From Didymella arachidicola (Eukaryota > Ascomycota > Dothideomycetes > Pleosporales > Didymellaceae): 64,000 nt of DNA. The DNA is taken from assembly GCA_016630955.3 (NCBI GenBank), contig CM049986.1, positions 372,001-436,000 on the forward strand, given 5' to 3'. The position numbers and the translations under genes were made by a program. Below, piece after piece: positions 12,401 through 23,595 of this stretch. A model generated the notes under the pieces. That model made no database searches, was not told the origin of the DNA, and saw only the letters and a list, made by a program, of their open reading frames with translations. The first letter of the stretch is position 1. Every line of letters starts with the position of its first letter.

Positions 12401-15400
12401 TGATCTCTCCAAGCTCAACTCGCTGCCCACGTATCTTGACCTGATCATCAGAGCGACCAGCAGAAAGTATGCAGTCGTTTGGCAGGAGCCTGCCCATGTC
12501 ACCTGAACGGTAGATTTTGCCATACGGAGCGATGTCAATAAGCCTGGTAGCATTGAGATCTGGGCGGTTGAGATAGCCTCGGAACACTTGTTCGCCTCCG
12601 AAACACAGCTCCCCCACAGCTCCACGGGGAAGTATTATGTCGCTGTCGGGATCGATTACGAATGCTGACGTATTATCAAACGGCGGACCGATGTTGTTGA
12701 TGAGGTCTGTGGAGGTCACCGAAGGGCGTACAGTACAGATGTTTGTAGTCTCAGAGGGACCATAGCCTTGAATGGTATTAGTCTTGGTATCATACTCTCC
12801 AGAATATCACGATTGTTTACCTTGATACAGGCCTCGATTGGCCCACTGTCTTCGGACATGCTCTGTCAAAGCCTCGCCTGCAGTCACAAGGAACTCTACT
12901 TGAGGCACATTATCTGGATTGACGAGAGCCGCTACTGTAGGCGTCAGGCTGAGATGCGTCGCTCCCAGATTGTTGATAGATTCCTCAATATCGCGGAACA
13001 TATCCTCTTTCTTGGCGGTGCACAAAGTCATGCCCACATGCCAAGCATAGAAAATCTCGAAAACGGAGACATCGAACGCCTGTGAGCAGGATTGCAGCAT
13101 CCTCGATTCTTTGGAAGCTGGGTATAGGCCAGCGAGGAATTTCAAGTTGCTCATCAAGTTTTTCTGCGTGACGAGAACACCCTTTGGCGTACCTGTGCTT
13201 CCACTAGTGAATACGGCGTAAGCAATGTATGAGCCATTGTAGGGTATGCCGAGATTGTGTCTGGGCAATTCCGAAAGGTCCGTTGCGCTGATATCAATGA
13301 TAGTGCCGGAGAAAACTTGCTGCAGACAACGAGAAGTATCGAAGTCGCTTACACAAACCATGACCTGAGCGTCTTCCAAGATTGCGTTGATCCTTTCGAC
13401 AGGTGTCTCGGGCACCAGTGGCAGATACCCAGAGCCAAGCTTTAGCACTGCCAAAATCGAAACGTACAGATCGACTGACTTCTCCATCATGATACATACG
13501 AGATGATCTTGGCCAACTCCGTGCTTGGCTAGAAGATGGGCAAGTTGATTCGCGCGTTGATTTAGGCTTGAGTAGGTTAGAGTGGTCTTGACTTTGATGG
13601 CACCGTGGTGGATATGACCGAATACGACGGCCTCTTTGTCGGGGCTATATTCTGCCCAGGTTTCCACTGCATGCGAGAGACTGACGTTGTCGTTACTGCG
13701 GCGATATTCCGCATTAGCAACAGAGAGACTTGCTGAATTAAAGCCGCGCCCAATGTCAGCTACAGTACAGCTGCCATCGCCAAGGAATACTTCAACCACC
13801 TCATCAATTTGTCTGGCCATGAATGCAATCTGCTGTTGCGGCATTGCGGACGGGTCGAACGTCGCGCGGAAAGAGATGGAGTCGTCGTGTGGTTCAAACT
13901 CGAGAGTCAACTTGAATTCAAGCTCATCCGCGCTATCGACGATCTTGGCAGCTAGCGAAGAGCTCAGCTCAGAAGTGGATGACTGTTGCCACACAAATAG
14001 CGTATCAAACAACCTTGTGCCGGATTGGACATTCACTGCTTTTGCTATGTCCCGCAGTGGCAGTGCGCAATGTTGCAACCCCTCCCGATTCGAGCAGTGG
14101 GTTTGTTCCAGGACTTCTTGCACGCAAGAGAAAGCACTGAAGTCTAGACGGCATGGCAGTGAGGCTATGCATGGTCCCACAATGTCCTCTATGCCTGTAA
14201 TCGGAAGCGTTCTTCCAGACGTCACGTTGCCGAAAACAACGTCTGACGAGCCGACGTAAAGACTGAGAATGTAGCCAACCGCAGCTTGAAAGAAGACTTG
14301 AGGATTGATACCCAAAGTACGTGCTTTCTCTGATAGCTGCCCAGCTTTGACTGAAGAGGACGTCTTGTATGACTGGAGGCGTTCTGTAATTTTGGTTTCC
14401 CCGTTGTAATTAACAAGATGGGTAGGCACGTAGTCTTGCAGTAGCCTCGACCAATATGTAGTGTCTTCAGCTGGAGCTGATGTTTGATGTCGCTCAATGT
14501 AGTATTGACTGACCTCTTGGAATTGAGGACGCGTTGTTGGTTCGAATCCTCTTAGAATCTTGTCAAGGTCCACCAGCAGCAGGTCAAAAGACCAGCCGTC
14601 ATAGAGGGCATGATGCAGCTGCACAAGGATACGCTGTGTACCCAGAGAATCCTGAACCTGAACTTTGAACGGCCGCAGTAAAGCCTCTGCCGTGTCGAGG
14701 CTGCAGGATTTTTGCATGATTGGAACTTGACAACATTGTGCTTGGTCCAACTCTTTCCAAGTAATCTGCACGAAAGTTTGTGTACTGGATGTGGAAGAAC
14801 AGAATCCAGACCGTAGAATGCTGTTGTACTTGGCAAGTAGTTTCAACGCCGCGAAAATCTCATTGTATGATCGCGTGATGGAGAGCTCTAGCTCAACCCA
14901 GTTGCAATATGCGCCTGGTCGGGAAAGTGTCTCCGTAAGCATTGCCTCTTGCAATGGTGTGCAAGGTGATATCACATCAATCGCTTCCTCTTCCAAAGCC
15001 AGCTCAACACTTGAAGTGTCAACACTACCAAACGAGAGTCCGCGTGCCGAGCTCGGACGCTTGAGCAAGGAAGGGTTCTCTTTGCACGCCCTAACGAGAT
15101 CTTGCAGAGTATGTACAGCCAGCAAAGCCACTGCACTCACATCGTAACCTTCCGCTCGAAGAGAGGAGGCAAGGCGGATTGCGCGCAGCGAATCCAGCCC
15201 GGCCGCACTGAGATCTGTATGCAAAGACAGCTTATGACCCAAAGACTCTTCGGAGAGACGTAGAACAGTCGAAGCAATTAGATCGTCTGTGCATGTGTCG
15301 GCTGTACGTTGAATTTGATGGGACTCGAGATACAGCATCTCGAGTGACCGCTTGTCGACCTTTCCTGACGAAAGTTGGGGCATGTTGGGTACAATCAGAA

Positions 15401-16886
15401 CATCTGACGGAGTCATGAACGCAGGCAGCCATTTCTTACAGACTTCAAGTACTTCCATGCGCGATGTCGTCTGCGAATCTGTCGTGCAGAAAGCTACCAG
15501 GTTGTCGTTGATGATCATGACGACCGCGACACGACATCCTCGGACTTTCATGATGACTTGCTCTATCTCTCCAAGCTCGACTCGCTGCCCTCTTAACTTC
15601 ACCTGACCACCAACGATTCGGCCGAGAAACTCGATAGTCCCATCGTCGCGAAACCTTGCACGGTCTCCGGTGCGATACAAACGACCGTACACAGGATGGT
15701 CAGCGAAGGCCGCAGCAGTAAGGTCAGGTCTGTTGAGGTAACCTTCCGCAATTTGGTAGCCTCCAAGGGCAAGTTCACCAGCTTCGCCCCGTTCCAGAAT
15801 TGTAGGTTCGGTAACCCTCGATGTACTCTGACACGGGGCGAGCACGAACGCCGAGACTGTATCCAATGGATATCCGATATTGCCGGTCGAATCGTTTGCG
15901 CTGAAATTGGCTTGCAACGTACAGTGGATCGCAGCTTCCGTGGGACCGTACATAGCCCATAGTATGCCTGCTCGCGTCTCACTGTCGCCGTATTCACTGA
16001 CAACATGTTGGGTGAGCATCTCCCCAATAGTCAAGAGCAATGTCAAGCCAGGAACGCTGGCTCGTCCTTGCAACAGGTTCCCCGCCACCGTAGGTGTAAG
16101 CTCGGCTGCGTCCGCTTTGAGTATATTAATAACCCCGGGAAGGTCCTCAAGCATCCGCGATCGGGAAGACCCGACCAAAGTACTCCCTCTGAACAGTGGA
16201 AAGAAGATCTCAAATATCGACACATCGAATGTCGGTGCAGCAAACTGTAGAAAACGTTTGAACGCGGGTATGTGGCGGTCGTGTGCTAGCAGGCTTTGAG
16301 CCACAGCTTTATGAGCCACGTTTACAGCTTTGGGTAGCCCAGTAGAACCGCTAGTGTACAGGACGTAAGCGAGATCGGTGTCTTTCACGTGTGGTAGAGC
16401 TGTGACAATATTGCCTCCGGCTTGCCTTAGTTCTTGCTCCACACATACCAAGTTCACATCGCCGGGCAAGATCGATCGACTTGAGAGCTCGCTTGTCGTT
16501 ATGAGGATGTCTGCCGAAACGTCTGACAAAATGAACTTCAACCTCTCGTCGGGAATGTCGAGATTCAGGGGACAAAAGGCTTTACCAGCCTTCAAGATCG
16601 CCAACAAGACTACGTATAGCTCGGGGCTTTGCGGCAGCAGAACCGGAATGACAACTGACGCATTTTCCAGCGTCGCAGTCAAGTTGATGATTCGTTGCGC
16701 CAAAATGTCGCTCAGTGCGTGTAGCGTGTGGTAGGAGAACTTCCGTATCTTAGTTCCATATTCCAGGAACTCAATGGCAGATACACCCGAAGACTGAGAC
16801 ACTAATTCGTGCAGTACTGCCGGGCCTTCAAGTTGTCTCGGGGGCTGATTCAATATCGAGAGACGTTGCGTGAGTTGTTGGACCAT
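434..16886 (-). CDS. sidC: Ferrichrome/ferricrocin-type siderophore peptide synthetase (NRPS)
   Basis: Multimodular NRPS expected to assemble a cyclic hydroxamate hexapeptide from acyl-N5-hydroxyornithine plus Gly/Ser. Exons are 16886-12821, 12766-642 and 577-434, giving 5,444 aa. Seen order: A1-T1-C1-A2-T2-C2-A3-T3-C3-A4-T4-C4-T5-C5-T6-C6. SGSTG/SGTTG cores lie near residues 180, 1228, 2317 and 3377. The six carrier serines (LGxDS-type) lie near 565, 1638, 2707, 3785, 4342 and 4900. The C-domain H-xxx-D motifs lie near 760, 1840, 2917, 3996, 4553 and 5104. The 54-nt intron at 12820-12767 falls inside A2 and its removal restores the GYGPSE core. The 64-nt intron at 641-578 adds a conserved-looking 47-residue tail. 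Two terminal T-C pairs without A domains are the family hallmark for reusing one hydroxyornithine-loading domain. The exact product is inferred. The ATG at 16886 has an in-frame stop shortly upstream. Confidence 0.93.
578..641 (-). other. Intron 2 of the NRPS
   Basis: 64-nt intron with a consensus GTAAGT donor, a CTAAC branch-like site about a dozen nt before the end, and a GAGCAG acceptor. Splicing is in phase 0. It replaces a short junk tail ending at 600 with 47 residues containing NVGIFAP and an acidic helix. Confidence 0.8.
12767..12820 (-). other. Intron 1 of the NRPS
   Basis: 54-nt intron with GTAAAC donor and CAAG acceptor. Without splicing, the frame ends four codons after the donor (TGA). 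With splicing, the second adenylation domain reads ...LYQGYGPSETTN... across the join, restoring the A5 core. This explains why the synthetase otherwise looks like two adjacent genes. Confidence 0.9.
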
Positions 16887-17449
16887 CTTGATGGGTCCGT
16901 ATTAGGTAAGCCTACGATTGCCCACCGATCAGTATGCTCAAGCTGAGTATGAACTTTCCTTCCCCACAACCAAATTGAAAGACAAGAGTAATTATGAAGG
17001 GGGTAGTAAGATGACATATCTGTCGCCTACCTTGATTGACTTGTAATTAATGACCCCAGTAGGCGCAAAATGATGATGAGAAACCACAGGCCACTGATTG
17101 GTCAGATCATGTGCAGTCGAATATGTTCGTGGCTTGGAGGCACGTGAAATCGCGAATATGCCACCTTGCCGTAGCGCGTCGAAGCTTGTGTACGAGCCGT
17201 GCTGGTGCAGTTCGTGGAATATGCAAGGACAGGCGATGTGCCCAATGTGGCAGAACAACAGAGGCCAGTGAGCGTGGCATCCGAGCGGGCAGCGTCGGGC
17301 AAGTGGGGTGCAGTCACGAAAACAAAGTGCTCGGCTTACAGCTATTGTTTGGACGTTCGTTGGGTGTTCAGCACTGTATTGGCTGCTGCATTGTTCTCCT
17401 GGTGTTGATGGTGAGCGCAGCGGCGTCATACATTTCCATGAGTTTATGG

Positions 17450-17458
17450 ATCTGATAA
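17450..17458 (+). promoter_or_regulatory. SreA-type GATA site (ATCTGATAA)
   Basis: Perfect match to ATCWGATAA, the sequence associated with fungal SreA/Sre1-type siderophore repressors. It lies 564 bp upstream of the NRPS start and 833 bp upstream of the ABC transporter start. Confidence 0.7.
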
Positions 17459-17861
17459 GCCCTGGAGGATGGATCAGCAGGAACGAGGCAGCACTCTACT
17501 AGCGGATGAGGCGATCGAAGCGCCCCAGCATCATGACTTCCAGATTCAAGAGTGCGACGGAGCGCGACAGATCCACAGTAGCCCGTTAGTCTCTGCTCAG
17601 AGTGGTGGGCGGGATGGCAGGTGGACGGGCATGCCTCCAATGACGCGCCGGTGTCTGATACAATGCATCATGCTTACGCCCCACGCCGCAGGATTCTGTT
17701 TGTCACGCTGGGCACGCGTCGTGACCGTTTGCTGAGCTGTCAGGGCGTGGGCCGGCTTCGGAGCAAGCCTCTTTTGGCGTGGGAAGAGGAAGGCTGGCGC
17801 GTGGGGATATGCGAAACTAGATGAGCTGCCGAGTCACCCGCAGTTCATCCATCGTGCTTCC

Positions 17862-17870
17862 ATCTGATAA
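17862..17870 (+). promoter_or_regulatory. SreA-type GATA site (ATCTGATAA)
   Basis: Perfect match to ATCWGATAA, about 420 bp upstream of the ABC transporter start. It is paired with an identical site 40 bp further on. Confidence 0.75.
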
Positions 17871-17901
17871 TGCACAAATGCAAGTCGGCCCGTAATACAG
17901 G

Positions 17902-17910
17902 ATCTGATAA
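17902..17910 (+). promoter_or_regulatory. SreA-type GATA site (ATCTGATAA)
   Basis: Perfect match to ATCWGATAA, about 380 bp upstream of the ABC transporter start. It is followed directly by an inverted AGATAAG core, forming a compact cluster of GATA cores. Confidence 0.75.
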
Positions 17911-18282
17911 CCTTATCTTTGCCTCTCCTGAGACAATTGGTTGAATGGTTCAGACCTGCAGCTGCCCGCTCACCTCTCTCAAGACCTCACAATAGATGTG
18001 AACTATACAACCCCGTTATATTCTTCGCCGAATCTATGGTCATAGACTTGGACTGTGACATTTGCATTCAGTTTGCGTTGTTGCAGCAGGAAAACTCCAA
18101 GCAGGGATTAGTCAGGGAACACAGACGCTAATGAGCGAGTTCTATGATCGCGAGATCCTTCGCGCGTCGACCGACATTGACACGCGACGAGATCACAACC
18201 ATGTCACCACCCTCATAGTACCTACCTGGCACCTGGCTGCCTGCCGCTCATTTAGCAAAAGATTGATGAAGCCCTGACGATT

Positions 18283-21200
18283 ATGCCTCATTCTAGACAG
18301 AGCTCAAAAGCTCTCAACGCGCAAACACGTGCGCATGAAGATGAAGCAGCGACACCTCTACTCAGTGAGTCCGACTCCGACTCCTTCAACATTGGTGCCA
18401 GAGCTTCTATACGGCACAGTGTGCAGTGGGACAGGCATGCCGACCCCTCTTTGGGCGCAGTGCAACCAGAAGCTTGGGTCGACATAACTGCCATACGTCA
18501 CAAGTTCATTCGCCAAATTCTAGGGTTGAATCCCTTCAAAACCTCGTACTTTGCGTTGTACAGGCCTCTGGATGATCTTGGATCAAGACTCATACTCGCC
18601 TCGGGTGTTGTACTGGCAGTCCTCGCGGGTCTTCCCATCCCCTTCATCGGTGTTATTCTGGGAAGAATTATCAACAACTTTCCTCCGCCTGAAGATGAGC
18701 TCCGCACATTACTCGGTTACCTCATGATCGTAGCTGCATGCTACTTCGTGATTACCTGGGGATGGGCCGTTGCATGGGCAGTCATTGGAGAGCGAGTGTC
18801 GCGGAAGACACGAGAGCAGCTCTTACACCGTGCACTTGGGATGGACCTGAGCTACTTTGATATCGCCTCGCCCGATATGACAAGCATCCTCACGGAGAAG
18901 ACCCAGACGATTCAACTTGGAACATCTGAGAAAGTTGGCTTGTTTCTCTGTTCAATCTCATACTTCGTATCTGCATTCTTTGTTGGCTTTACCTTGAATG
19001 CGAGGCTTACCGGCGTCATGTATGTACCCTCTCCTGAGCTGCTTGACAGATACGACACAGTAATGACCATACATGCTGACCTCTTGCGAAGGTTCGTCAC
19101 CGTCATTCCATCGATGGCTTGTGTTGTCATCTTTGGTACTCAATACGTCGCCAAATTCACCAAGCAGGCATCAGCCTATACGGAAAAGGCTGCTTTTTTG
19201 GCTGAGAGTGCCATTAGAGCGGTGCAGATCGTGCAGGTTTTCGGGCTTCAAGAGAAATTGAGCGACGAGCACGTCCACTACCTCCAAGTCGCACTACGGG
19301 CTGGGATAAAGAAGAGTGTAGCCGGAGCTACGATGCTTGGCTCCGTCTATTTTGTCGCCTACGCAGCAAATGCATTGGCTTTTTGGTATGGCGATCGCCT
19401 TCGTGACGGCAGTGCAGAAGCTGGGACGATATATGCCGTGGTGTTCCTCATCCTGGATGCGTCTTTCGTCGTGGGGAGATTTGGGCCCTTCATCCAGACA
19501 TTCGCGTTGGCAGCCGCTGCAGGACAGGCTGTTCATGAAGTGCTCGACCAACCATTGCCTGATATCAATGTCTACAGCAATGAAGGAACAAGAGCAGACA
19601 AGGCTCACTTCGCACAGAACATCAACTTATCCGCAGTGTCATTTGTCTACCCGGCTAGACCAACAGTCAGAATTCTAGACGCACTTGACCTTACAATCGC
19701 ACCAGGGAAAGTCACTGGTTTGGTCGGTCATTCGGGCTCGGGGAAAAGTACCATCACATCACTCCTCCTTCGTCTTTATGATCCGACTTTCGGCAGAGTC
19801 ACTATTGGTGATCGCGATATCAAATCTTTCAACCTCCGAAGCCTACGATCACATGTTGCCCTCGTTACGCAGAATCCGGTCCTCTTCACCGGAACCATTT
19901 ACGATAACATAAGGCATGGACTGCCACAAGGTGAAAACCTCTCTGAGGATGACGCCCTTGCAAGATGCATGACTGCGGCCAAGGAAGCCCACTGCGAGTT
20001 CTTGGAACATCTTCCTAGCGGTATCCACACAAAGGTTGGCCCAGGTCCGCATTCGCAGCTTTCCGGAGGACAGAAGCAGCGCATCACGTTGGCCCGCGCT
20101 CTGGTTGGTAGACCTTCGGTGTTGCTTCTTGATGAGTTCACCAGTGCAATGGATGCAACGAGCGAGGCCATTGTACTGGAAAACCTCAAACGGTCATCAG
20201 CAACAGTCGGCCGAACGACCATCATCATCGCGCACAGGCTTGCAACCGTACGGGATGCTGATCGGATCGTTGTGTTGAAAGACGGTGTTGTAGCCGAAGA
20301 TGGGCAACATGAGACGTTGGTCAAGGCAAACGGTATTTATGCTGATCTTATACAAGCCCAGCAATTCGAAAAGAAGGGTCAGACCTCCGTCGCCTCTTCG
20401 GTCTATTCTAGTCCTCTGTTGCCGCAGGAAGAGCCCAAACAGCCTAAAACAGCATGCCACGACCTATCATCTGAGACTACCATAATAATATTCGAGAAAG
20501 CAAACAAAAGCATAGCTGAGCTCATACGCAGATGTCTAGCCCTAAGTCAGCACGAGATACCCGCGATTGTTCTCGGTCTGGCTGCATCGATCTTGAGCGG
20601 AGGCGTCACAATTGGAGAGGCTTTCATTTTCGGGAACCTGGTGGAACTCCTCAACGACACTACAAAGACTGGTGAACTGGCCTCGAGGATCGCTTTCTTC
20701 TGCTTACTGTTTTTCCTTCTTTCCTTGGTGGCACTAATCTCGCACGGAGCTGGAGGCGCAGCATTCGGGATAGTCTCCGAGAATCTTGTACTCCGAGTAC
20801 GAGATATTTCATTCCGCACGATCTTGAGGCAGGACATTTCTTGGTTCTCAAAGCCTGGACACTCCCATCACGCATTAATGTCAAGGCTCAACATGGACAG
20901 TGGCTCTATCAGTGGCCTCTCGGGTGTCATACTCGGTACGATCTTCTCTATCACGACTTCGGTGGTTGGTGGTACGATACTGGCCCATATTGTTGCTTGG
21001 AAGATTGCGATTGTGCTTCTTGCTGCTGTACCAATCATGGTTCTCGCTGGCTTCGTCCGTCTCCGGATCTTAGCCCTTGCGGAAGAGAAGCATCAGAATG
21101 CCTACAACGACGCAGCGACACTGGCTTCTGAAGCTACTGCTTCCATGCAAATTGTGGCAGCTTTCGGTCTCGAAGACCACTTCCTCAGATCGTACCAGGA

Positions 21201-22335
21201 GGCTATCAGCGGGCCATACGAGGAACATTTGCGCTTCGCTTTAGTCGGCAATATCTTACTTGCCTTTTCCCTATCGGTAACATACTATGTCTATTCTTTG
21301 GCTTATTGGTGGGGCTCGAAGCAGGTCCGCAACGGCAACTACAGTCAGAAGGATTTCTTCATCGTGTTGCCCGCATTGTTATTCTCTGCTCAAGCCGCCG
21401 GTCAGCTGTTCAGTCTGGCACCCGAGGTCACGCGAGCGAAGACGGCTGCCCAGAGCGTCTTTGCTCTACACGATGAACAACCTACCATTCTGATCGCCGA
21501 CGAGCCTTCACAAGCACCGCCAGATGGCACAAGTGCCAACATGGACGCATTGCTATCCGGCCCTTCGGCCAGCTATGGTACATTCGGTATCCAAGGAGAG
21601 CTCGAGTTCCGCGGGGTCAGCCTACACTACGAGACGCGACCAGACGTTCCAGCATTGAACAACGTTTCTTTCCAAATCAGACATGGCGAATACGCGGCTT
21701 TCGTTGGGCGATCAGGCGCAGGCAAATCGAGTACTGTCCATCTCATCGAGAGATTCTTTGATCCTACAGCAGGCCAGGTGTACTTGGACGGACGAGACAT
21801 ACGCAGTGAGCCCGTACAGAACCATCGGGCCCGGTTGGCTCTAGTGGAGCAGGAGCCTGACCTTTTCCTGGGGAGCATTAAGTTCAACATAGGGCTTGGC
21901 AGAAGACCTGGAGCTGAGATCAGTGATGAGGATATCACGGCTGTGGCTAAGAAGTGCGAACTGCATGACTTCATCATGAGCCTGCCGGAGGGCTACAATA
22001 CCGAAGTTAGTACTCATGGTTCGAAGCTATCTGGTGGTCAGCGACAAAGACTGGCCATCGCACGCGCTCTTTTACGAGACCCCGAGATTCTCCTGCTCGA
22101 TGAAGCAACATCTCAACTAGACGCAAACACAGAAAGGGAAATTCGCAAGACCATCGCAGCTGCGTCGAAGGGTCGAACTACTATCATGATCGCTCACCGG
22201 TTGGCAAGTGTTCAGCATGCGGACAAGATCTTTGTCTTCGATGCAGGTAAGATAGTAGAGCAGGGTCGGCACGACGAGCTTGTCGCAGAGGGTGGCATCT
22301 ACGCTGGGATGGTCGCAGCACAGGAGCTGGACTGA
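18283..22335 (+). CDS. Full-size ABCB (MDR/P-glycoprotein-type) ABC transporter
   Basis: Intronless gene of 1,350 aa with the TMD-NBD-TMD-NBD layout of full-size ABCB exporters, probably in a plasma or vacuolar membrane. NBD1 has Walker A GHSGSGKST near residue 482, signature LSGGQ near 592 and Walker B LLLDEF near 613. NBD2 has Walker A GRSGAGKSS near 1141, signature LSGGQRQR near 1249 and LLLDEATSQLD near 1270. Both sets look catalytically complete. Several hydrophobic segments lie near 100-390 and 760-1050. The first ~80 residues are polar and Ser-rich. It is divergent from the siderophore NRPS and shares the GATA-site promoter, so transport of a siderophore, precursor or breakdown product is a reasonable inference. 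Sequence alone cannot exclude a general drug-efflux role. Confidence 0.92.
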   Translation: MPHSRQSSKALNAQTRAHEDEAATPLLSESDSDSFNIGARASIRHSVQWDRHADPSLGAVQPEAWVDITAIRHKFIRQILGLNPFKTSYFALYRPLDDLGSRLILASGVVLAVLAGLPIPFIGVILGRIINNFPPPEDELRTLLGYLMIVAACYFVITWGWAVAWAVIGERVSRKTREQLLHRALGMDLSYFDIASPDMTSILTEKTQTIQLGTSEKVGLFLCSISYFVSAFFVGFTLNARLTGVMYVPSPELLDRYDTVMTIHADLLRRFVTVIPSMACVVIFGTQYVAKFTKQASAYTEKAAFLAESAIRAVQIVQVFGLQEKLSDEHVHYLQVALRAGIKKSVAGATMLGSVYFVAYAANALAFWYGDRLRDGSAEAGTIYAVVFLILDASFVVGRFGPFIQTFALAAAAGQAVHEVLDQPLPDINVYSNEGTRADKAHFAQNINLSAVSFVYPARPTVRILDALDLTIAPGKVTGLVGHSGSGKSTITSLLLRLYDPTFGRVTIGDRDIKSFNLRSLRSHVALVTQNPVLFTGTIYDNIRHGLPQGENLSEDDALARCMTAAKEAHCEFLEHLPSGIHTKVGPGPHSQLSGGQKQRITLARALVGRPSVLLLDEFTSAMDATSEAIVLENLKRSSATVGRTTIIIAHRLATVRDADRIVVLKDGVVAEDGQHETLVKANGIYADLIQAQQFEKKGQTSVASSVYSSPLLPQEEPKQPKTACHDLSSETTIIIFEKANKSIAELIRRCLALSQHEIPAIVLGLAASILSGGVTIGEAFIFGNLVELLNDTTKTGELASRIAFFCLLFFLLSLVALISHGAGGAAFGIVSENLVLRVRDISFRTILRQDISWFSKPGHSHHALMSRLNMDSGSISGLSGVILGTIFSITTSVVGGTILAHIVAWKIAIVLLAAVPIMVLAGFVRLRILALAEEKHQNAYNDAATLASEATASMQIVAAFGLEDHFLRSYQEAISGPYEEHLRFALVGNILLAFSLSVTYYVYSLAYWWGSKQVRNGNYSQKDFFIVLPALLFSAQAAGQLFSLAPEVTRAKTAAQSVFALHDEQPTILIADEPSQAPPDGTSANMDALLSGPSASYGTFGIQGELEFRGVSLHYETRPDVPALNNVSFQIRHGEYAAFVGRSGAGKSSTVHLIERFFDPTAGQVYLDGRDIRSEPVQNHRARLALVEQEPDLFLGSIKFNIGLGRRPGAEISDEDITAVAKKCELHDFIMSLPEGYNTEVSTHGSKLSGGQRQRLAIARALLRDPEILLLDEATSQLDANTEREIRKTIAAASKGRTTIMIAHRLASVQHADKIFVFDAGKIVEQGRHDELVAEGGIYAGMVAAQELD

Positions 22336-22907
22336 TCCACGCTCACAACATCCACCGCTCATATTTTCCTTAGCGTTTAAACCATTATTGCACTACCAGG
22401 CGACCTTCTCACCCTTTACTATGATTTGCATATCTCGGCGGTCTTCTGCTCCTGCCACGTCAAAGCGTGTAGCCTATCTAGCGGGGGTCTTGTATAATAC
22501 GTCGGTAATATACGACCACCGGTTACCATACACAGCTTTCCAAGGTTCAGAAACACACAGAAACATGTGATGATATGTGCGATCGCGCACGTCCTGTTTC
22601 GTTGTATGTGATGAACCCGCAATGACCCGAAGAAGTTGTCAAATGTCGAAGTCAGAGTTTGGGCAGCGCTCTCTTACTACGGCGAGCTACTCGCACTAAC
22701 GCCTCGCTCGTCATAGCCTGCATCGTTGTCAGCTAGGATGATGTATGTGTATGAGATCTGCAACTGCGGCGCAATGACCGATTTCGTAGTGAAGCCCGCC
22801 ACAACCCTGCATGCAGTAATTTTGGTGGTGAGGCGTGCAGAAAGCCCGAATCCACTCCGATTTCAGGCTGTTGCTACGCAGAGATTTCATCAGATTAGAT
22901 GAAGTGA

Positions 22908-22916
22908 ATCAGATAA
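22908..22916 (+). promoter_or_regulatory. SreA-type GATA site (ATCAGATAA)
   Basis: Perfect ATCWGATAA match 824 bp upstream of the ornithine monooxygenase start. It is the A variant of the W position. Confidence 0.7.
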
Positions 22917-23077
22917 CTTCCCCGCCAAGCTGCCGTCCCACGGCGGACGCAGCGGCTGGTGCCCTGAGCCAGGCAATTCGAGGCAAGCGTTGCGGGGACT
23001 TGCAGAAAATTTTATCTGCACGATGACCGACCACATCAGCTCCAAGCCGCTTTCTGATGGTTCTGCCTCCGAAGCTG

Positions 23078-23086
23078 TTATCAGAT
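23078..23086 (-). promoter_or_regulatory. SreA-type GATA site (ATCTGATAA on minus strand)
   Basis: TTATCAGAT on the plus strand, a perfect ATCWGATAA in reverse, about 650 bp upstream of the ornithine monooxygenase start. Confidence 0.7.
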
Positions 23087-23586
23087 CAGGTCGAAGAATC
23101 TGATTAGATGGCCGATCTCTTTTCGGAGCTTCGATGCCTGCTCTCGACTCGCGACAAGTGGATGGCATACGCCATCTTCACGGGCCATCAGGGCCTAATT
23201 ACGAGCCAGTATCGAACCATCCTCTCACGAGCGTTGCAGGTGCCTCCATCGACATGGGTTCCTCAGACGCAGGAGCGGAGCTTGGTGTCCTCTTGGTGCA
23301 GGTACAGAAATAGTGGATGCCGTCGGCATTTTTCCTAATAATTCAGTGACGGTACACTTCACGAGCTGTCAGTCTGTCAATCGTACCGCAGATTGCTGCA
23401 TCCTTCTCTCCCTGTGTTTGTCGTTGTGAGTAGGTATTTCACGTGTTCCTTCGGTCCCTTTCGTCGCGCCTGCCGCGACTGCAATCTAAGACGTCATTGG
23501 ATCTAAGCATGCCGGCGAGCCACAGCGCGGATGAGTAGCCAGTTCCCTTTCACGTATTACTACGCCGGCGCTTGTTGATGAAGATG

Positions 23587-23595
23587 TATAATATA
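23587..23595 (+). promoter_or_regulatory. TATA-like element before the ornithine monooxygenase gene
   Basis: AT-rich TATAATATA run about 140 bp upstream of the ATG in otherwise balanced DNA. This is a plausible TATA position but a motif call only. Confidence 0.35.

Larger units (their letters stand above)
16887..18282. promoter_or_regulatory. Divergent promoter region between the NRPS and the ABC transporter
   Basis: 1.4 kb between two divergent start codons. It contains three perfect ATCTGATAA sites (17450, 17862, 17902) and an extra AGATAAG on the minus strand near 17913. No convincing gene lies in between; the small open frames here lack motifs. The layout suggests that one iron-responsive region serves both genes. 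Confidence 0.7.

Noticed and set aside
12719..12807. Apparent split of the siderophore synthetase into two genes or a frameshift
   Set aside because: A clean 54-nt GT..AG intron at 12820-12767 joins the two frames and restores the A5 core GYGPSE, so it is one gene.
14539..14549. tRNA B-box-like GGTTCGAATCC
   Set aside because: It lies inside the NRPS coding sequence with no A box or cloverleaf arms around it; chance match.
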